A stretch of 64,000 nucleotides of DNA from Candidatus Sulfidibacterium hydrothermale (GTDB lineage Bacteria > Bacteroidota > Bacteroidia > Bacteroidales > F082): NCBI RefSeq assembly GCF_020149915.1, contig NZ_CP083760.1:1860001-1924000 (forward strand). The letters are read 5' to 3'. Below the pieces are notes generated by a model that was not told the origin of the DNA, made no database searches, and was given only the letters and a program-made list of their open reading frames with translations. This document shows, piece by piece, positions 26,349 through 34,141 of this stretch (the first letter of the stretch is position 1; each line of letters opens with the position of its first letter). Made by a program: the position numbers and the translations under genes.

Positions 26349-27452
26349 ATGAATATTGTCCGAATAGTGCTCGGACTGGTTTTTCTGTTTTCTTCGGTAG
26401 TAAAAGGTATTGATCCGGTAGGCACTTCATACCGCGTTCAGGATTATCTTCAGGTATACGGGTGGACGGCATTGCTGCCTTATGCCATGGAAATTACTTT
26501 CTTGATTATCCTGTCGGAGTTTTTATTGGCCATTGGATTTTTGTTTCGTCTTTTTATCCGGACAGCGGCGAAAGCCATGTTGCTGATGCTGTTGTTCTTT
26601 TTAGTGGTCACCTGGTTCGATGCACGGTATAATATGGTTCCTGATTGTGGTTGCTTTGGCGATGCGGTTAAGCTAACCAACTGGGAAACTTTTTATAAAA
26701 ATGTGGCGCTGCTTTTTCTGAATGTCGTATTCCTTTTTTGGGGAAGCAAAGACCAGAAAAGCAAGAGGACAAAAGGCCGGCAGGCCGTGATCCTTGTTCT
26801 CTTCGGAATGGGTTTTTTAGGATTTATGGGCTATAATCTTTACCATCTTCCGGTAATAGATTTCCGCGCATGGAAAACAGGCCGGGATATGACGGTTGTT
26901 CCGCAAAATCCTAAGCGTTACGTGGTTTATGAAAATAAAAAAACCGGACAACAAAAAACTTTTCTTTTTCCGGATTACCCTTGGAAAGACACGGCCTGGA
27001 TGGCACGATGGAAATTTGTAAAACAGTACACTTTTCAACCGGTCATCAACAAAAAGTATAACCTGGTTATAGAAGATGCAGCCGGCAACGATTGTTCGCG
27101 CAAAATCATCGAATATCCCGGATATCGTTTCCTTCTTGTATCATACAATTTAGACAAAGCCAATCAAAAGGGGTGGAACAAAGCGGCTGAAATTGCCCGT
27201 TTTCTGAAAAAGAAAAAAATTTCCATGGTGCTCCTGACGGCTACCAGCAGAGAAGAAGCACTCCAAAAAGAGAAAAGGTCAGGGGTTCGTTTTCCGGTTT
27301 ATCTGGCAGATGAAACCGATCTGAAAGCCATGATACGCTCCAATCCGGGACTGATTTTGCTACATCATGGAGTTATCCTGAAGAAATGGGATTTTCATGA
27401 CTTTCCGGATACCCTTCAATTGAAAAAAATCTTAGTTTCACCGGCTGAATAG
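26349..27452 (+). CDS. BT_3928-family membrane protein (DoxX/MauE-like)
   Basis: 367 residues from the ATG at 26349 (MNIVRIVLGLVFLFSSVVKG). The first 145 residues hold four membrane helices of the DoxX/MauE type, with a Cys pair in PDCGCFGD before the last helix, as in membrane redox proteins. The rest is a soluble region; about residues 245-365 look like a thioredoxin-type fold but without CxxC. The protein family is conserved in Bacteroidota next to folP and DUF1599, usually followed by tpiA. Here it is followed after 8 bases by an OppB-type permease instead. Confidence 0.85.
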   Translation: MNIVRIVLGLVFLFSSVVKGIDPVGTSYRVQDYLQVYGWTALLPYAMEITFLIILSEFLLAIGFLFRLFIRTAAKAMLLMLLFFLVVTWFDARYNMVPDCGCFGDAVKLTNWETFYKNVALLFLNVVFLFWGSKDQKSKRTKGRQAVILVLFGMGFLGFMGYNLYHLPVIDFRAWKTGRDMTVVPQNPKRYVVYENKKTGQQKTFLFPDYPWKDTAWMARWKFVKQYTFQPVINKKYNLVIEDAAGNDCSRKIIEYPGYRFLLVSYNLDKANQKGWNKAAEIARFLKKKKISMVLLTATSREEALQKEKRSGVRFPVYLADETDLKAMIRSNPGLILLHHGVILKKWDFHDFPDTLQLKKILVSPAE

Positions 27453-27460
27453 GAGAGAAG

Positions 27461-28540
27461 ATGTTACACTATATCGTTAAAAGGTTGTTTTACGGAATTC
27501 TGGTGTTGTGGGGAGTGGTAACATTGGTGTTTCTGTTATTCAACCTGCTGCCGGGCGATGCTTCGCGTATGTTGCTCGGGCAACGGGCTGACATTTCGTC
27601 GGTAGAAGCCATCCGCAAAGATTTAGGCTTGGACAAACCCCTTTATATCCAGTATCTTAATTTCCTGAATGACTTATCACCCCTTTCCGTTCACAATGCC
27701 GACAATCCGAAAAGCTATTGGTATCTGAATCGAAATAAATATCCGTCTGCCCATATCTTACTGCATTTTAAACACGATGTACTGGTATTGAAACCTCCTT
27801 ATCTCCGCCGTTCATACCAAAGTAAAAGAGAAGTGTCTGCCATTATTGCAGAAGCCTTTCCCAAAACATTTCTGCTGGCCGCCGCCGCCATCTTCATGGC
27901 GCTGTTTCTGGGCATTTTACTGGGAATACCAGCTGCTCTATACAAAGACAGTGCTTACGACCGGTTTATGATGGTATTCTCATCATTGGGAATGTCGGTT
28001 CCTTCGTTTTTTGCTGCTATTCTGATTGCCTGGCTGTTTGGTTTTGTGTGGGAAAAATATACCGGACTTCCCATGTTCGGAAGTCTATATTCCGTTGACA
28101 ATTATACCGGAGAAGTTTACCTTAACCTTCGTAATTTAATTTTACCGGCAATTACGCTGGGAATAAGACCTTTAGCCATTGTGATTAGTCTTACCCGCAG
28201 TGCTTTGCTGGACGAGTTATCGAAGGATTATATCCGGACAGCTTATGCCAAAGGGCTGCGACCGGTTCGGGTGATATTTAAACACGCCATGCGCAATGCG
28301 TTAAACCCGGTGATTACAGCCATCACCGGATGGTTTGCTTCTCTTTTGGCCGGAGCCGTATTTGTGGAATATGTTTTTGACTGGAAAGGAATCGGGCTGG
28401 TCATTGTGGACGGACTGGAAAAATATGATCTTCCCGTAATCATGGGCGTGGTACTTTTTATCGCCGTTATTCTGATTTTGACGAATATTTTTGTGGATAT
28501 CCTTTATGCGCTTTTGGATCCGCGGGTGCGTCTGAGTTGA
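27461..28540 (+). CDS. ABC transporter permease, DppB/OppB type
   Basis: 359 residues. An N-terminal membrane helix with RLFYGILVLWGVVTLVFLLFN, the conserved PGD/LG segment, and five further helices ending in a typical DP-R tail are those of OppB-like permeases. The EAA-like loop is ELSKDYIRTAYAKGL (about 249-263). A roughly 90-residue soluble loop between helices 1 and 2 is longer than in DppB. There is no OppC, ATPase or binding protein nearby, so the remaining transporter parts must be elsewhere. The gene begins 8 bases after the BT_3928-family stop and its end overlaps the convergent TolB-like gene by 74 bases. Confidence 0.9.
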   Translation: MLHYIVKRLFYGILVLWGVVTLVFLLFNLLPGDASRMLLGQRADISSVEAIRKDLGLDKPLYIQYLNFLNDLSPLSVHNADNPKSYWYLNRNKYPSAHILLHFKHDVLVLKPPYLRRSYQSKREVSAIIAEAFPKTFLLAAAAIFMALFLGILLGIPAALYKDSAYDRFMMVFSSLGMSVPSFFAAILIAWLFGFVWEKYTGLPMFGSLYSVDNYTGEVYLNLRNLILPAITLGIRPLAIVISLTRSALLDELSKDYIRTAYAKGLRPVRVIFKHAMRNALNPVITAITGWFASLLAGAVFVEYVFDWKGIGLVIVDGLEKYDLPVIMGVVLFIAVILILTNIFVDILYALLDPRVRLS

Positions 28541-29423
28541 TCAAAACAGAAAAATTGCCACTGCGCACAGAAGAGAAAGGTATTTTTACAAGCTGGTTTT
28601 TTTTAACAAGATAAAGGATTTTTCCATCGACAGACAGGGCAGGATTCTTTATCGGAACAGAGAATGAAAATATTTCTCTTTTGTACGTGTTATCTCCTGT
28701 TACCGACATGAAAACAAAGCGAATTCCTTGCTGGCTAACGTACAAAATACGATAGCTGTCCGGTGTCCAGCAAACTTTTCCAAAAACATTTTCGGAAAGC
28801 GTATCTACTGTTTCTCCATACCAATTCATGCATTTCAAATATTGCCGGCCATTTTCAGCATGCACGATGTAGGCAATTTTTTTACCATCCGGAGAGAAAA
28901 CCGGAAAACGGCAATTGCCCTTTTCTGTGGTTAGGCGGTTAATGTTTCCGTAAATAAAATCATAGCTATAAATTTGCCAATAGCCGGTACGGTCATCGTA
29001 ACCAGAGAAAATCACAAGATGCCGGGATGGGGTAAAGGAAGCTTCACGAGAGACTACTTTGTACGGTATTAAACTCTTTTGCCTTTTTGTTTGAATATCA
29101 AAATATTGTAATCGGCTATCCAGCTGATGCCCGACATCATAAACCAAAGCTTTTTTCCCGGGAACCCATACCGGATGTTGAGGAGATGAATGATGAATCG
29201 GTAACCGGACAACCGAATCGGTTGCCGGATAGAAAAGCATAATGCGGCTGTCTGCCGAATCGCTGCTGCACTGAAACAGAATTCCGTTTTTTGAAACGGA
29301 AGGAAAATCCTGATGACAGAAACTTCCGGTTTGTGCCCATGCCGTAAGCGGGGCAAAAAGCCAAAAGCTCCACAAGAAAATGGAATATAGAAAGAATGAA
29401 ATATGGTGTGCTCTGATGTTCAA
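28467..29423 (-). CDS. TolB-like beta-propeller protein, secreted
   Basis: 318 residues. A 30-residue signal region (hydrophobic SFFLYSIFLWSFWLFAPL then TAWAQ) leads into repeats of the PD40/TolB type: HPVWVPGKKALVYD, EASFTPSRHLVIFSG, FPVFSPDGKKIAYIV and CWTPDSYRILYVS. Such propellers act in the periplasm, often as binding platforms. The 3' end overlaps the oppositely directed oppB-like gene by 74 bases, an unusual convergent overlap in which both frames appear real; the last residues (APADPKAHKG...) lie within that overlap. No Tol or Pal genes are near. Confidence 0.8.
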   Translation of the reverse strand: MNIRAHHISFFLYSIFLWSFWLFAPLTAWAQTGSFCHQDFPSVSKNGILFQCSSDSADSRIMLFYPATDSVVRLPIHHSSPQHPVWVPGKKALVYDVGHQLDSRLQYFDIQTKRQKSLIPYKVVSREASFTPSRHLVIFSGYDDRTGYWQIYSYDFIYGNINRLTTEKGNCRFPVFSPDGKKIAYIVHAENGRQYLKCMNWYGETVDTLSENVFGKVCWTPDSYRILYVSQQGIRFVFMSVTGDNTYKREIFSFSVPIKNPALSVDGKILYLVKKNQLVKIPFSSVRSGNFSVLINSDAPADPKAHKGYPQKYSSKSE

Positions 29424-29790
29424 GATTGTTCTGTTGATATGGCTGCAAAAGTAACAAACAGGAGCGTTGTTTTACTGCCGTGTTGTCTAATTTTTATTTG
29501 ATGTGCTGATGATATTTTCGTTTTATTATCCGGTTTCCATTGAGTTCATGATGTGTTAAATACTTTATGAAGTAAAAAGATAATGTTCGGAAAGAACTTC
29601 CATTGTGGGCGGGTCCGCCCGGATTCTTTATAAGGGCGGACAAACGCACGGACTATCCGCACCATTTTCCGAAGAAATTCCTACGGAGCCTGCGCAGACA
29701 AAATCACAAAAGGGAAACCCCAAAAGACAAAAAAATAAATCACAAACGAAATATCAAAAAACAAATTCCCCCAAAAAACCAAATGCCAAA

Positions 29791-29889
29791 CACGGACGAG
29801 ATGTGGTGTATTGGAGTCCCGGTAGGGACGACTTATTACCAATGACTCTGAATTTATTCAGAGGCCGGTATTCAACCCCTTCGGGGTTA
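29791..29889. repeat. Three-hairpin REP-like repeat, copy 1
   Basis: Shares long stretches (CGACTTATTACCA, GACTCTGAATTTATTCAGAG, GGCCGGTATTCAACCC) with 30155-30248. Three hairpins are visible: GTCCC/GGGAC, CTCTGAAT/ATTCAGAG and AACCCC/GGGGTT. This is the architecture of palindromic intergenic repeats. Confidence 0.75.
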
Positions 29890-30154
29890 TGATTCTCTGG
29901 TGGATTTATTTCCCTGCACTTCGTACAGGGTTATTCCCGTTTAATCCCTCCGGGATTAGCTACAAACACGAGAAAAAGATTGGGCTAATTTTAAGTACTT
30001 TACACTTCAAGTGCCTAAAGTTAGAAATCCCAAAAAACAAAAAGACAAATGACAAACGAAACTCCAAAAACTAAACAATAAACAATTGATAATCTAATAT
30101 TCGTCGTTTAAGCGTTCGTTTGAAAGATGAATTCTCGGTTTCGTTTGCATCAAA

Positions 30155-30248
30155 CACGGAAGATGTGATACTTGGAGTCCCGTAGGGACGACTTATTACC
30201 ATTGACTCTGAATTTATTCAGAGGCCGGTATTCAACCCTTTCGGGATT
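30155..30248. repeat. Three-hairpin REP-like repeat, copy 2
   Basis: Second copy of the repeat at 29791-29889 in the same orientation, about 265 bases further on; hairpins GTCCC/GGGAC, CTCTGAAT/ATTCAGAG and AACCC/GGGATT-like are kept. Confidence 0.75.
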
Positions 30249-30411
30249 TCGAAAAGCTGTCTTGGGAAAAAAGAAAAACAATAATGGATATTATGACGCA
30301 AACCTTTTTTTATCAAACAGATGGTATCGTGACAAAATAGGAATTTGCTGCAATGTCAAAATTTCATGGCATAAAAATTGATATAAAAGGCAGGGCATAA
30401 AACATTTTTTT

Positions 30412-30419
30412 TACTTTTG
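30412..30419 (+). promoter_or_regulatory. Likely -7 box of the tmRNA gene
   Basis: TACTTTTG matches TAnnTTTG and lies 36 bases upstream of the mature tmRNA 5' end, leaving a short leader. No clear -33 box is visible. Confidence 0.5.
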
Positions 30420-30454
30420 TGCTCCCAAAAAGAAGAGAAGTTCTTTGACAAATT

Positions 30455-30851
30455 GGGGCTGACTGGTTTTGACAGCATGAGAATGAATATGTAAGCATGC
30501 CGGGCAAGGTAACAAGACCCGTAAAACCTGGTTACAAATTTTTTAATTGGCGAAACTAATTACGCTCTCGCAGCCTAATCGAAGCACAGTAGATAGGCTT
30601 AATCCTCTGTCAAGGTTACAGGGGACGAGACGGCTCGCAGGTGGAGATGTCTGATTCCGGCCTGGTAACGAGTCGCAAGGAACTTCAGACTGGTTTTGGC
30701 TATGCCTCGGAGCCAAAACGAGATTTTAGAGGCTAAGGCAATATCTTGGGTGTTTGTCCCCGTGTATTGCCCGACAATCAAAGACAAACTAAGCATGTAG
30801 AAAGCATATTGATTCAATGTATGGACGAGGGTTCGAATCCCTCCAGCTCCA
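30455..30851 (+). ncRNA. ssrA: Transfer-messenger RNA (tmRNA)
   Basis: 397 bases. The 5' end GGGGCTGACTGGTTTTGACAG and the 3' end GGGTTCGAATCCCTCCAGCTCCA pair as the tRNA-like acceptor and T-arm. The tag reading frame lies at 30549-30578 and encodes GETNYALAA followed by TAA, a typical Bacteroidota proteolysis tag close to the usual GENNYALAA. Further hairpins and pseudoknot-like segments fill the rest. CCA is not encoded. tmRNA rescues stalled ribosomes with SmpB; smpB is not in the window. This is a single-piece, not permuted, tmRNA. Confidence 0.95.
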
Positions 30852-30854
30852 CGG

Positions 30855-30950
30855 AATTGGATGTTAGATGTTTGGATGGATGATGGATGATGTTTGGGTA
30901 GATGATGGAAGATGTTTGGATGTAAGAGGATGTAGTATGTGAGAGATGGG
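30855..30950. repeat. Imperfect simple repeat (ATGTTTGGATG-type)
   Basis: A G/T/A-rich stretch built from irregular repeats of GATG(A/T)TTGGATG directly after tmRNA. No coding or structural role is evident. Confidence 0.5.
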
Positions 30951-31012
30951 CAGAAACATAATTCCCAGCGCTGAAAAACTGGATTTTTTTACTTTTGAAG
31001 AAAAATATATCC

Positions 31013-31366
31013 GTGGATAAAAACGAATTAATCGAAAGAAATAAACGTTTTGCCATTAAGTGTGTTCAGCTTGCTGAAAGTCTGCCCAATACAAAACTTG
31101 GAAATCATATCAGAGATCAATTGATTCGGTGTTCTACTTCAATTGCTGCCAATTACAGAGCTTCAAAATTGGCTCAGTCAAGAGCTGCTTTTATTGCAAA
31201 ACTTAGTATTGTAATTGAAGAAGCAGATGAAGCTGAGTTTTGGATAGATTTGGGGTGTGAATTTGATTTATTTGAACATACGAAGGCAAAGGAGCTGATA
31301 AAAGAAGCTCATGAATTAGCATCCATTTATATTGCTACACGGAATACATTACGTAATAAAAAATAA
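31013..31366 (+). CDS. Four-helix-bundle protein (23S IVP-like)
   Basis: 117 residues from a GTG at 31013. A TTG at 30995 lies in frame but falls inside a TACTTTTG -7 box (30990-30997), so the GTG start is preferred. The sequence (NKRFAIKCVQLAESLP...IRCSTSIAANYRASKLAQSRAAF) is the short four-helix-bundle family also found in rRNA intervening sequences. It is a free-standing gene here, between tmRNA and tRNA-Arg. Function is unknown; a second, divergent member lies at 17280-17810. Confidence 0.8.
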   Translation: MDKNELIERNKRFAIKCVQLAESLPNTKLGNHIRDQLIRCSTSIAANYRASKLAQSRAAFIAKLSIVIEEADEAEFWIDLGCEFDLFEHTKAKELIKEAHELASIYIATRNTLRNKK

Positions 31367-31447
31367 TATAAGTTAGTAGCGCTTAAACAAATAAACATTT
31401 AAATAAAAACATCCAACATCTAAAATCAAACATTGAACATTATTATT

Positions 31448-31519
31448 GGTCCCGTAGTTCAACGGATAGAATGTCAGATTCCGGTTCTGATGATCTGGGT
31501 TCGAATCCCGGCGGGATCA
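31448..31519 (+). tRNA. tRNA-Arg (anticodon CCG)
   Basis: A 72-base cloverleaf: acceptor GGTCCCG/CGGGATC, D-loop TAGTTCAACGGATAGA, anticodon stem TCAGA/TCTGA around loop TTCCGGT (anticodon CCG), T-loop GTTCGAATC. No CCA encoded. Decodes CGG. Confidence 0.95.
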
Positions 31520-31524
31520 CAACC

Positions 31525-31562
31525 TAAAAAAGCGACTTGATGAAAATCAGGTCGCTTTTTTT
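31525..31562. terminator. Bidirectional terminator after tRNA-Arg
   Basis: AAAAAAGCGAC and GTCGCTTTTTTT arms with an inner TGA/TCA pairing; lies between tRNA-Arg and the convergent sigma-54 regulator. Confidence 0.85.
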
Positions 31563-31589
31563 ATTGGAAATCAATGCTTTTGTCGCGAT

Positions 31590-32753
31590 TTACAACATCA
31601 GCGGTTTGACAAAGGTTTCGATATCTTTTTCCGTAATTTCTTTATCACAAAGAATGGTGAGACGTTCCACCACATTGTGGAGTTCGCGGATATTGCCCGT
31701 CCAGCGAAATGTCTGAAGCATTTGAATGGCTTTGTCGGTTATCTGCAACGGAGGTTTTCCCTGCGCTTCGGCAAGTTCTTTAATAAAATGTTCTACCAGC
31801 AGGGGAATGTCATCTAACCGCTCGCGCAAAGGAGGAACCTGCATAACGATAACACTCAGCCGGTGGTACAAATCTTCACGAAAGTTTCCTTTTTTAATCT
31901 CCTCGGGCAGATTTTTATTCGAAGCGGCAATGACCCGTACGTCCACCGGAATTTCCTTTTCACCGCCCACACGGATAATTTTATTTTCCTGTAATGCCCT
32001 TAAAACTTTGGCCTGTGCCGAAAGGCTCATATCGCCAATTTCATCAAGGAACAGGGTACCGCCGTGCGCCAGTTCAAAATCACCTTTCCGTTGTTTAATG
32101 GCCGAGGTAAACGAACCTTTTTCGTGCCCGAACAACTGACTTTCAATTAATTCAGACGGAATGGCAGCACAGTTTACCTCAACAAACGGTGATTTTTGAC
32201 GGTTGCTTTGTTCATGAATTTGCCTTGCCACCAGTTCTTTTCCGGTTCCGTTTTCGCCGGCAATTAACACACGGGCCGTGGTTGGCGCCACTTTGGTTAT
32301 CATCTCTTTTAATTGCAAAATGGGTTTGGAATTCCCCACGATTTCATATTTTCTTTCAATTTCTTTTTTCAGGTTCTTAGTCTGAACAACCAGTTCCTTC
32401 TTATCAATGGCATTGCGTAAAGTGATCAGCAACCGATTCAGGTCTGGTGGTTTGACAATAAAATCATAAGCACCTTTTTTAATGGCTTCTACCGCCGTTT
32501 CAATAGTGCCGTGCCCCGAAATCATAATCACCGGACAATCAGAAAACTTCTGAAGCTTATCAAGCACTTCCATTCCATCCATTTCCGGCATTTTAATGTC
32601 GAGCAGAATCACATCATAGCTATTGGCCTGAGCCAGTTCAAGTCCGTCCATTCCGTTGGCAGCCAGATCCACTTCATACTTTTCAAATTCTAAAATTTCT
32701 TTTAAAGTACGCCGGATGCTGCTTTCATCATCAATAACCAGAATTTTTGCCAT
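31590..32753 (-). CDS. NtrC-type response regulator lacking the DNA-binding domain
   Basis: 387 residues from the ATG at 32753 (MAKILVIDDESSIRRTL); the frame is open 28 codons further upstream, but the family starts here. A receiver domain (about 1-120; acidic pair Asp8/Asp9, phospho-acceptor Asp52 in LLDIKMPE) is followed by a sigma-54 AAA+ domain (about 145-380) with Walker A GENGTGKE, Walker B LFLDEIG and a GAFTGA-like loop written GSFTSA. Where NtrC continues with a Fis-type helix-turn-helix, this protein stops after ITEKDIETFVKPLML. It may act from solution or with a partner. No sensor kinase is beside it. Phosphorylation and sigma-54 contact are inferred from family. Confidence 0.9.
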   Translation of the reverse strand: MAKILVIDDESSIRRTLKEILEFEKYEVDLAANGMDGLELAQANSYDVILLDIKMPEMDGMEVLDKLQKFSDCPVIMISGHGTIETAVEAIKKGAYDFIVKPPDLNRLLITLRNAIDKKELVVQTKNLKKEIERKYEIVGNSKPILQLKEMITKVAPTTARVLIAGENGTGKELVARQIHEQSNRQKSPFVEVNCAAIPSELIESQLFGHEKGSFTSAIKQRKGDFELAHGGTLFLDEIGDMSLSAQAKVLRALQENKIIRVGGEKEIPVDVRVIAASNKNLPEEIKKGNFREDLYHRLSVIVMQVPPLRERLDDIPLLVEHFIKELAEAQGKPPLQITDKAIQMLQTFRWTGNIRELHNVVERLTILCDKEITEKDIETFVKPLML

Positions 32754-32863
32754 AAACGTTATTTTTTTCCAAAGGTAAAAAAAACGGCTGTTTTCCGGAA
32801 AGTTATCTTTTTTACCTTTCGAATGATTTTCATACATTCGCCAAAAGATAAAGCGATTACGTT

Positions 32864-33676
32864 ATGAATAAATTTTCTTTTCAAGACAAAGTGGTTGCCA
32901 TTACGGGCGCTTCTTCAGGAATTGGTAAAGAGTTGGCCGTTCGTTTGGCCGAACAAGGAGCCTGGTTGGCTCTGGGGGCACGGAACCTGGAAAAACAAGA
33001 GGAAACTGCCGCGCTTTGCCGTCAAAAGGGGGGAAAGGCACTGGCGCTTCAGCTTGATGTAGCCCAAAAAGAAAGTTGCCGGAATTTTATTGAAAAAACC
33101 GTAGCGGAATACGGGCGGATAGATGTGCTGGTAAATAATGCAGGTATCTCCATGTGGGCCTATTTTGAAGAGTTTACCGATGTTACGCCTTTTGAAGAAA
33201 TCATGAAAGTCAACTATTTCGGAAGTTTATACTGTACGTTTTATGCGTTGCCTTATCTTAAAAAAACCAAGGGCCGTCTCGTAGGGGTTTCCAGCCTTAC
33301 CGGCAAAACCGGCGTTCCCACCCGCAGCGGCTATGCGGCCAGTAAACATGCCATGGCCGGCTTTTTTGATACCCTGCGTATAGAATTAAAAGATACCGGA
33401 GTCAGCGTGACCATGATCTATCCCGGATTTGTCGCTACCGAAGTCCGCAAAAGGGCTTTTGGCGCTGACGGAAAATCGTTAGATGAAAGTCCGCTGGACG
33501 AATCCACAACCATGACGGTGGAAAAATGTGTAAGCTTAATGATTCCGGCCATTGCCAAACGCAAAAGAGAAGTGGTGATGACAACAAAAGCAAAAATAGG
33601 ATTGTGGCTCAAACTACTGGCTCCCGGACTGGTAGATAAAATAGCGTTGAAAGCGGTTTCCAAAGGGAAAAAATAA
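32864..33676 (+). CDS. Short-chain dehydrogenase/reductase, paralogue of 19976-20782
   Basis: 270 residues with TGASSGIG near residue 14, NNAG (about 93-96), catalytic Ser in GVSSLTGKTG and YAASK (about 157-161). The C-terminal extension, with FGADGKSLDESP and KRKREVVMT, parallels TADGSQQGKSP and KRKRSMVLT of the paralogue at 19976, so the two arose by duplication. Substrate unknown; lipid or steroid-like ketones are usual for this subgroup, as family knowledge only. It starts about 110 bases upstream of, and divergent from, the sigma-54 regulator. Confidence 0.9.
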   Translation: MNKFSFQDKVVAITGASSGIGKELAVRLAEQGAWLALGARNLEKQEETAALCRQKGGKALALQLDVAQKESCRNFIEKTVAEYGRIDVLVNNAGISMWAYFEEFTDVTPFEEIMKVNYFGSLYCTFYALPYLKKTKGRLVGVSSLTGKTGVPTRSGYAASKHAMAGFFDTLRIELKDTGVSVTMIYPGFVATEVRKRAFGADGKSLDESPLDESTTMTVEKCVSLMIPAIAKRKREVVMTTKAKIGLWLKLLAPGLVDKIALKAVSKGKK

Positions 33677-33687
33677 TTTACTTAACG

Positions 33688-34123
33688 ATGGCACATCTTA
33701 CAAAACAGAATTACAACATTCTCAAAGAAAAGATTGTCGGTTTGCTGGAAGAAGGCAGAAAAAGAGCAGCACAGTCAGTGAATACGATTTTGCTTGAAAC
33801 CTATTGGCAAATCGGAAGACATATTGTTGAATTTGAACAACACGGACAAGAGAAGGCCGAATATGGTAAAGCGCTTTTAACCAAGCTCTCAAAGGATTTG
33901 AGTATGGAATACGGAAAGGGATTCAGCCGGTCCAATCTTTTCCAAATCCGGGCATTTTATTTGCGCTTTCAAAAAATCCAGACAGTGTCTGGACAATTTG
34001 GAAAGAGGGAAGTTTTGCCTCACAAACTGAGTTGGTGCACCACAATTATTAAAACTGATAGCCGAATTAAATAAAATTCTGGATAAAGAAAATGAGCAAA
34101 CGGAAAATAATTTATTGCTGTAA
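33688..34123 (+). pseudogene. Remnant of a DUF1016 (YhcG-type) nuclease gene
   Basis: An open frame of 128 codons (33688-34074) matches the N-terminal DUF1016 domain (MAHLTKQNYNILKEKIVGLL, then ETYWQIGRHIVEFEQ and FSRSNLFQIRAFYLRF). It then departs from the family and stops. In a different frame, the end AELNKILDKENEQTENNLL with TAA at 34121 looks like a natural C-terminus. The central and catalytic PD-(D/E)XK region, which the family has at about residues 200-330, is absent. This fits a gene that has lost its middle and shifted frame. Intact relatives are putative nucleases. Confidence 0.75.
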
Positions 34124-34127
34124 TTAA

Positions 34128-34135
34128 TAGGAGGA
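34128..34135 (+). promoter_or_regulatory. Strong Shine-Dalgarno site of the SSS transporter
   Basis: TAGGAGGAC lies 6-7 bases before the ATG at 34142. Such complete anti-16S complementarity is rare in Bacteroidota and at the other genes of this window, so high initiation is likely. Confidence 0.6.
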
Positions 34136-34141
34136 CGAAAA

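Larger units (their letters stand above)
29424..30454. repeat. Non-coding repeat island before tmRNA
   Basis: About 1 kb without a supported gene. It holds a GC-rich palindrome near 29606 (GGGCGGGTCCGCCC), two copies of a hairpin-rich repeat (29791-29889 and 30155-30248), a copy of the 'TAAGTACTT...AAGTG' repeat (about 29990-30070) in the opposite orientation to those at 36.3-37.3 kb, and the tmRNA promoter. Short frames in it have no start context or family features. Confidence 0.6.

Noticed and set aside
29603-30074. Small frames of 61-95 codons in the repeat island
   Set aside because: Low-complexity, Lys/Asn/Gln-rich translations of repeats without start sites; not supported as genes.
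30855-30950. Possible CRISPR-like array
   Set aside because: The repeats are short and irregular, with no constant spacer length and no cas genes anywhere in the window.
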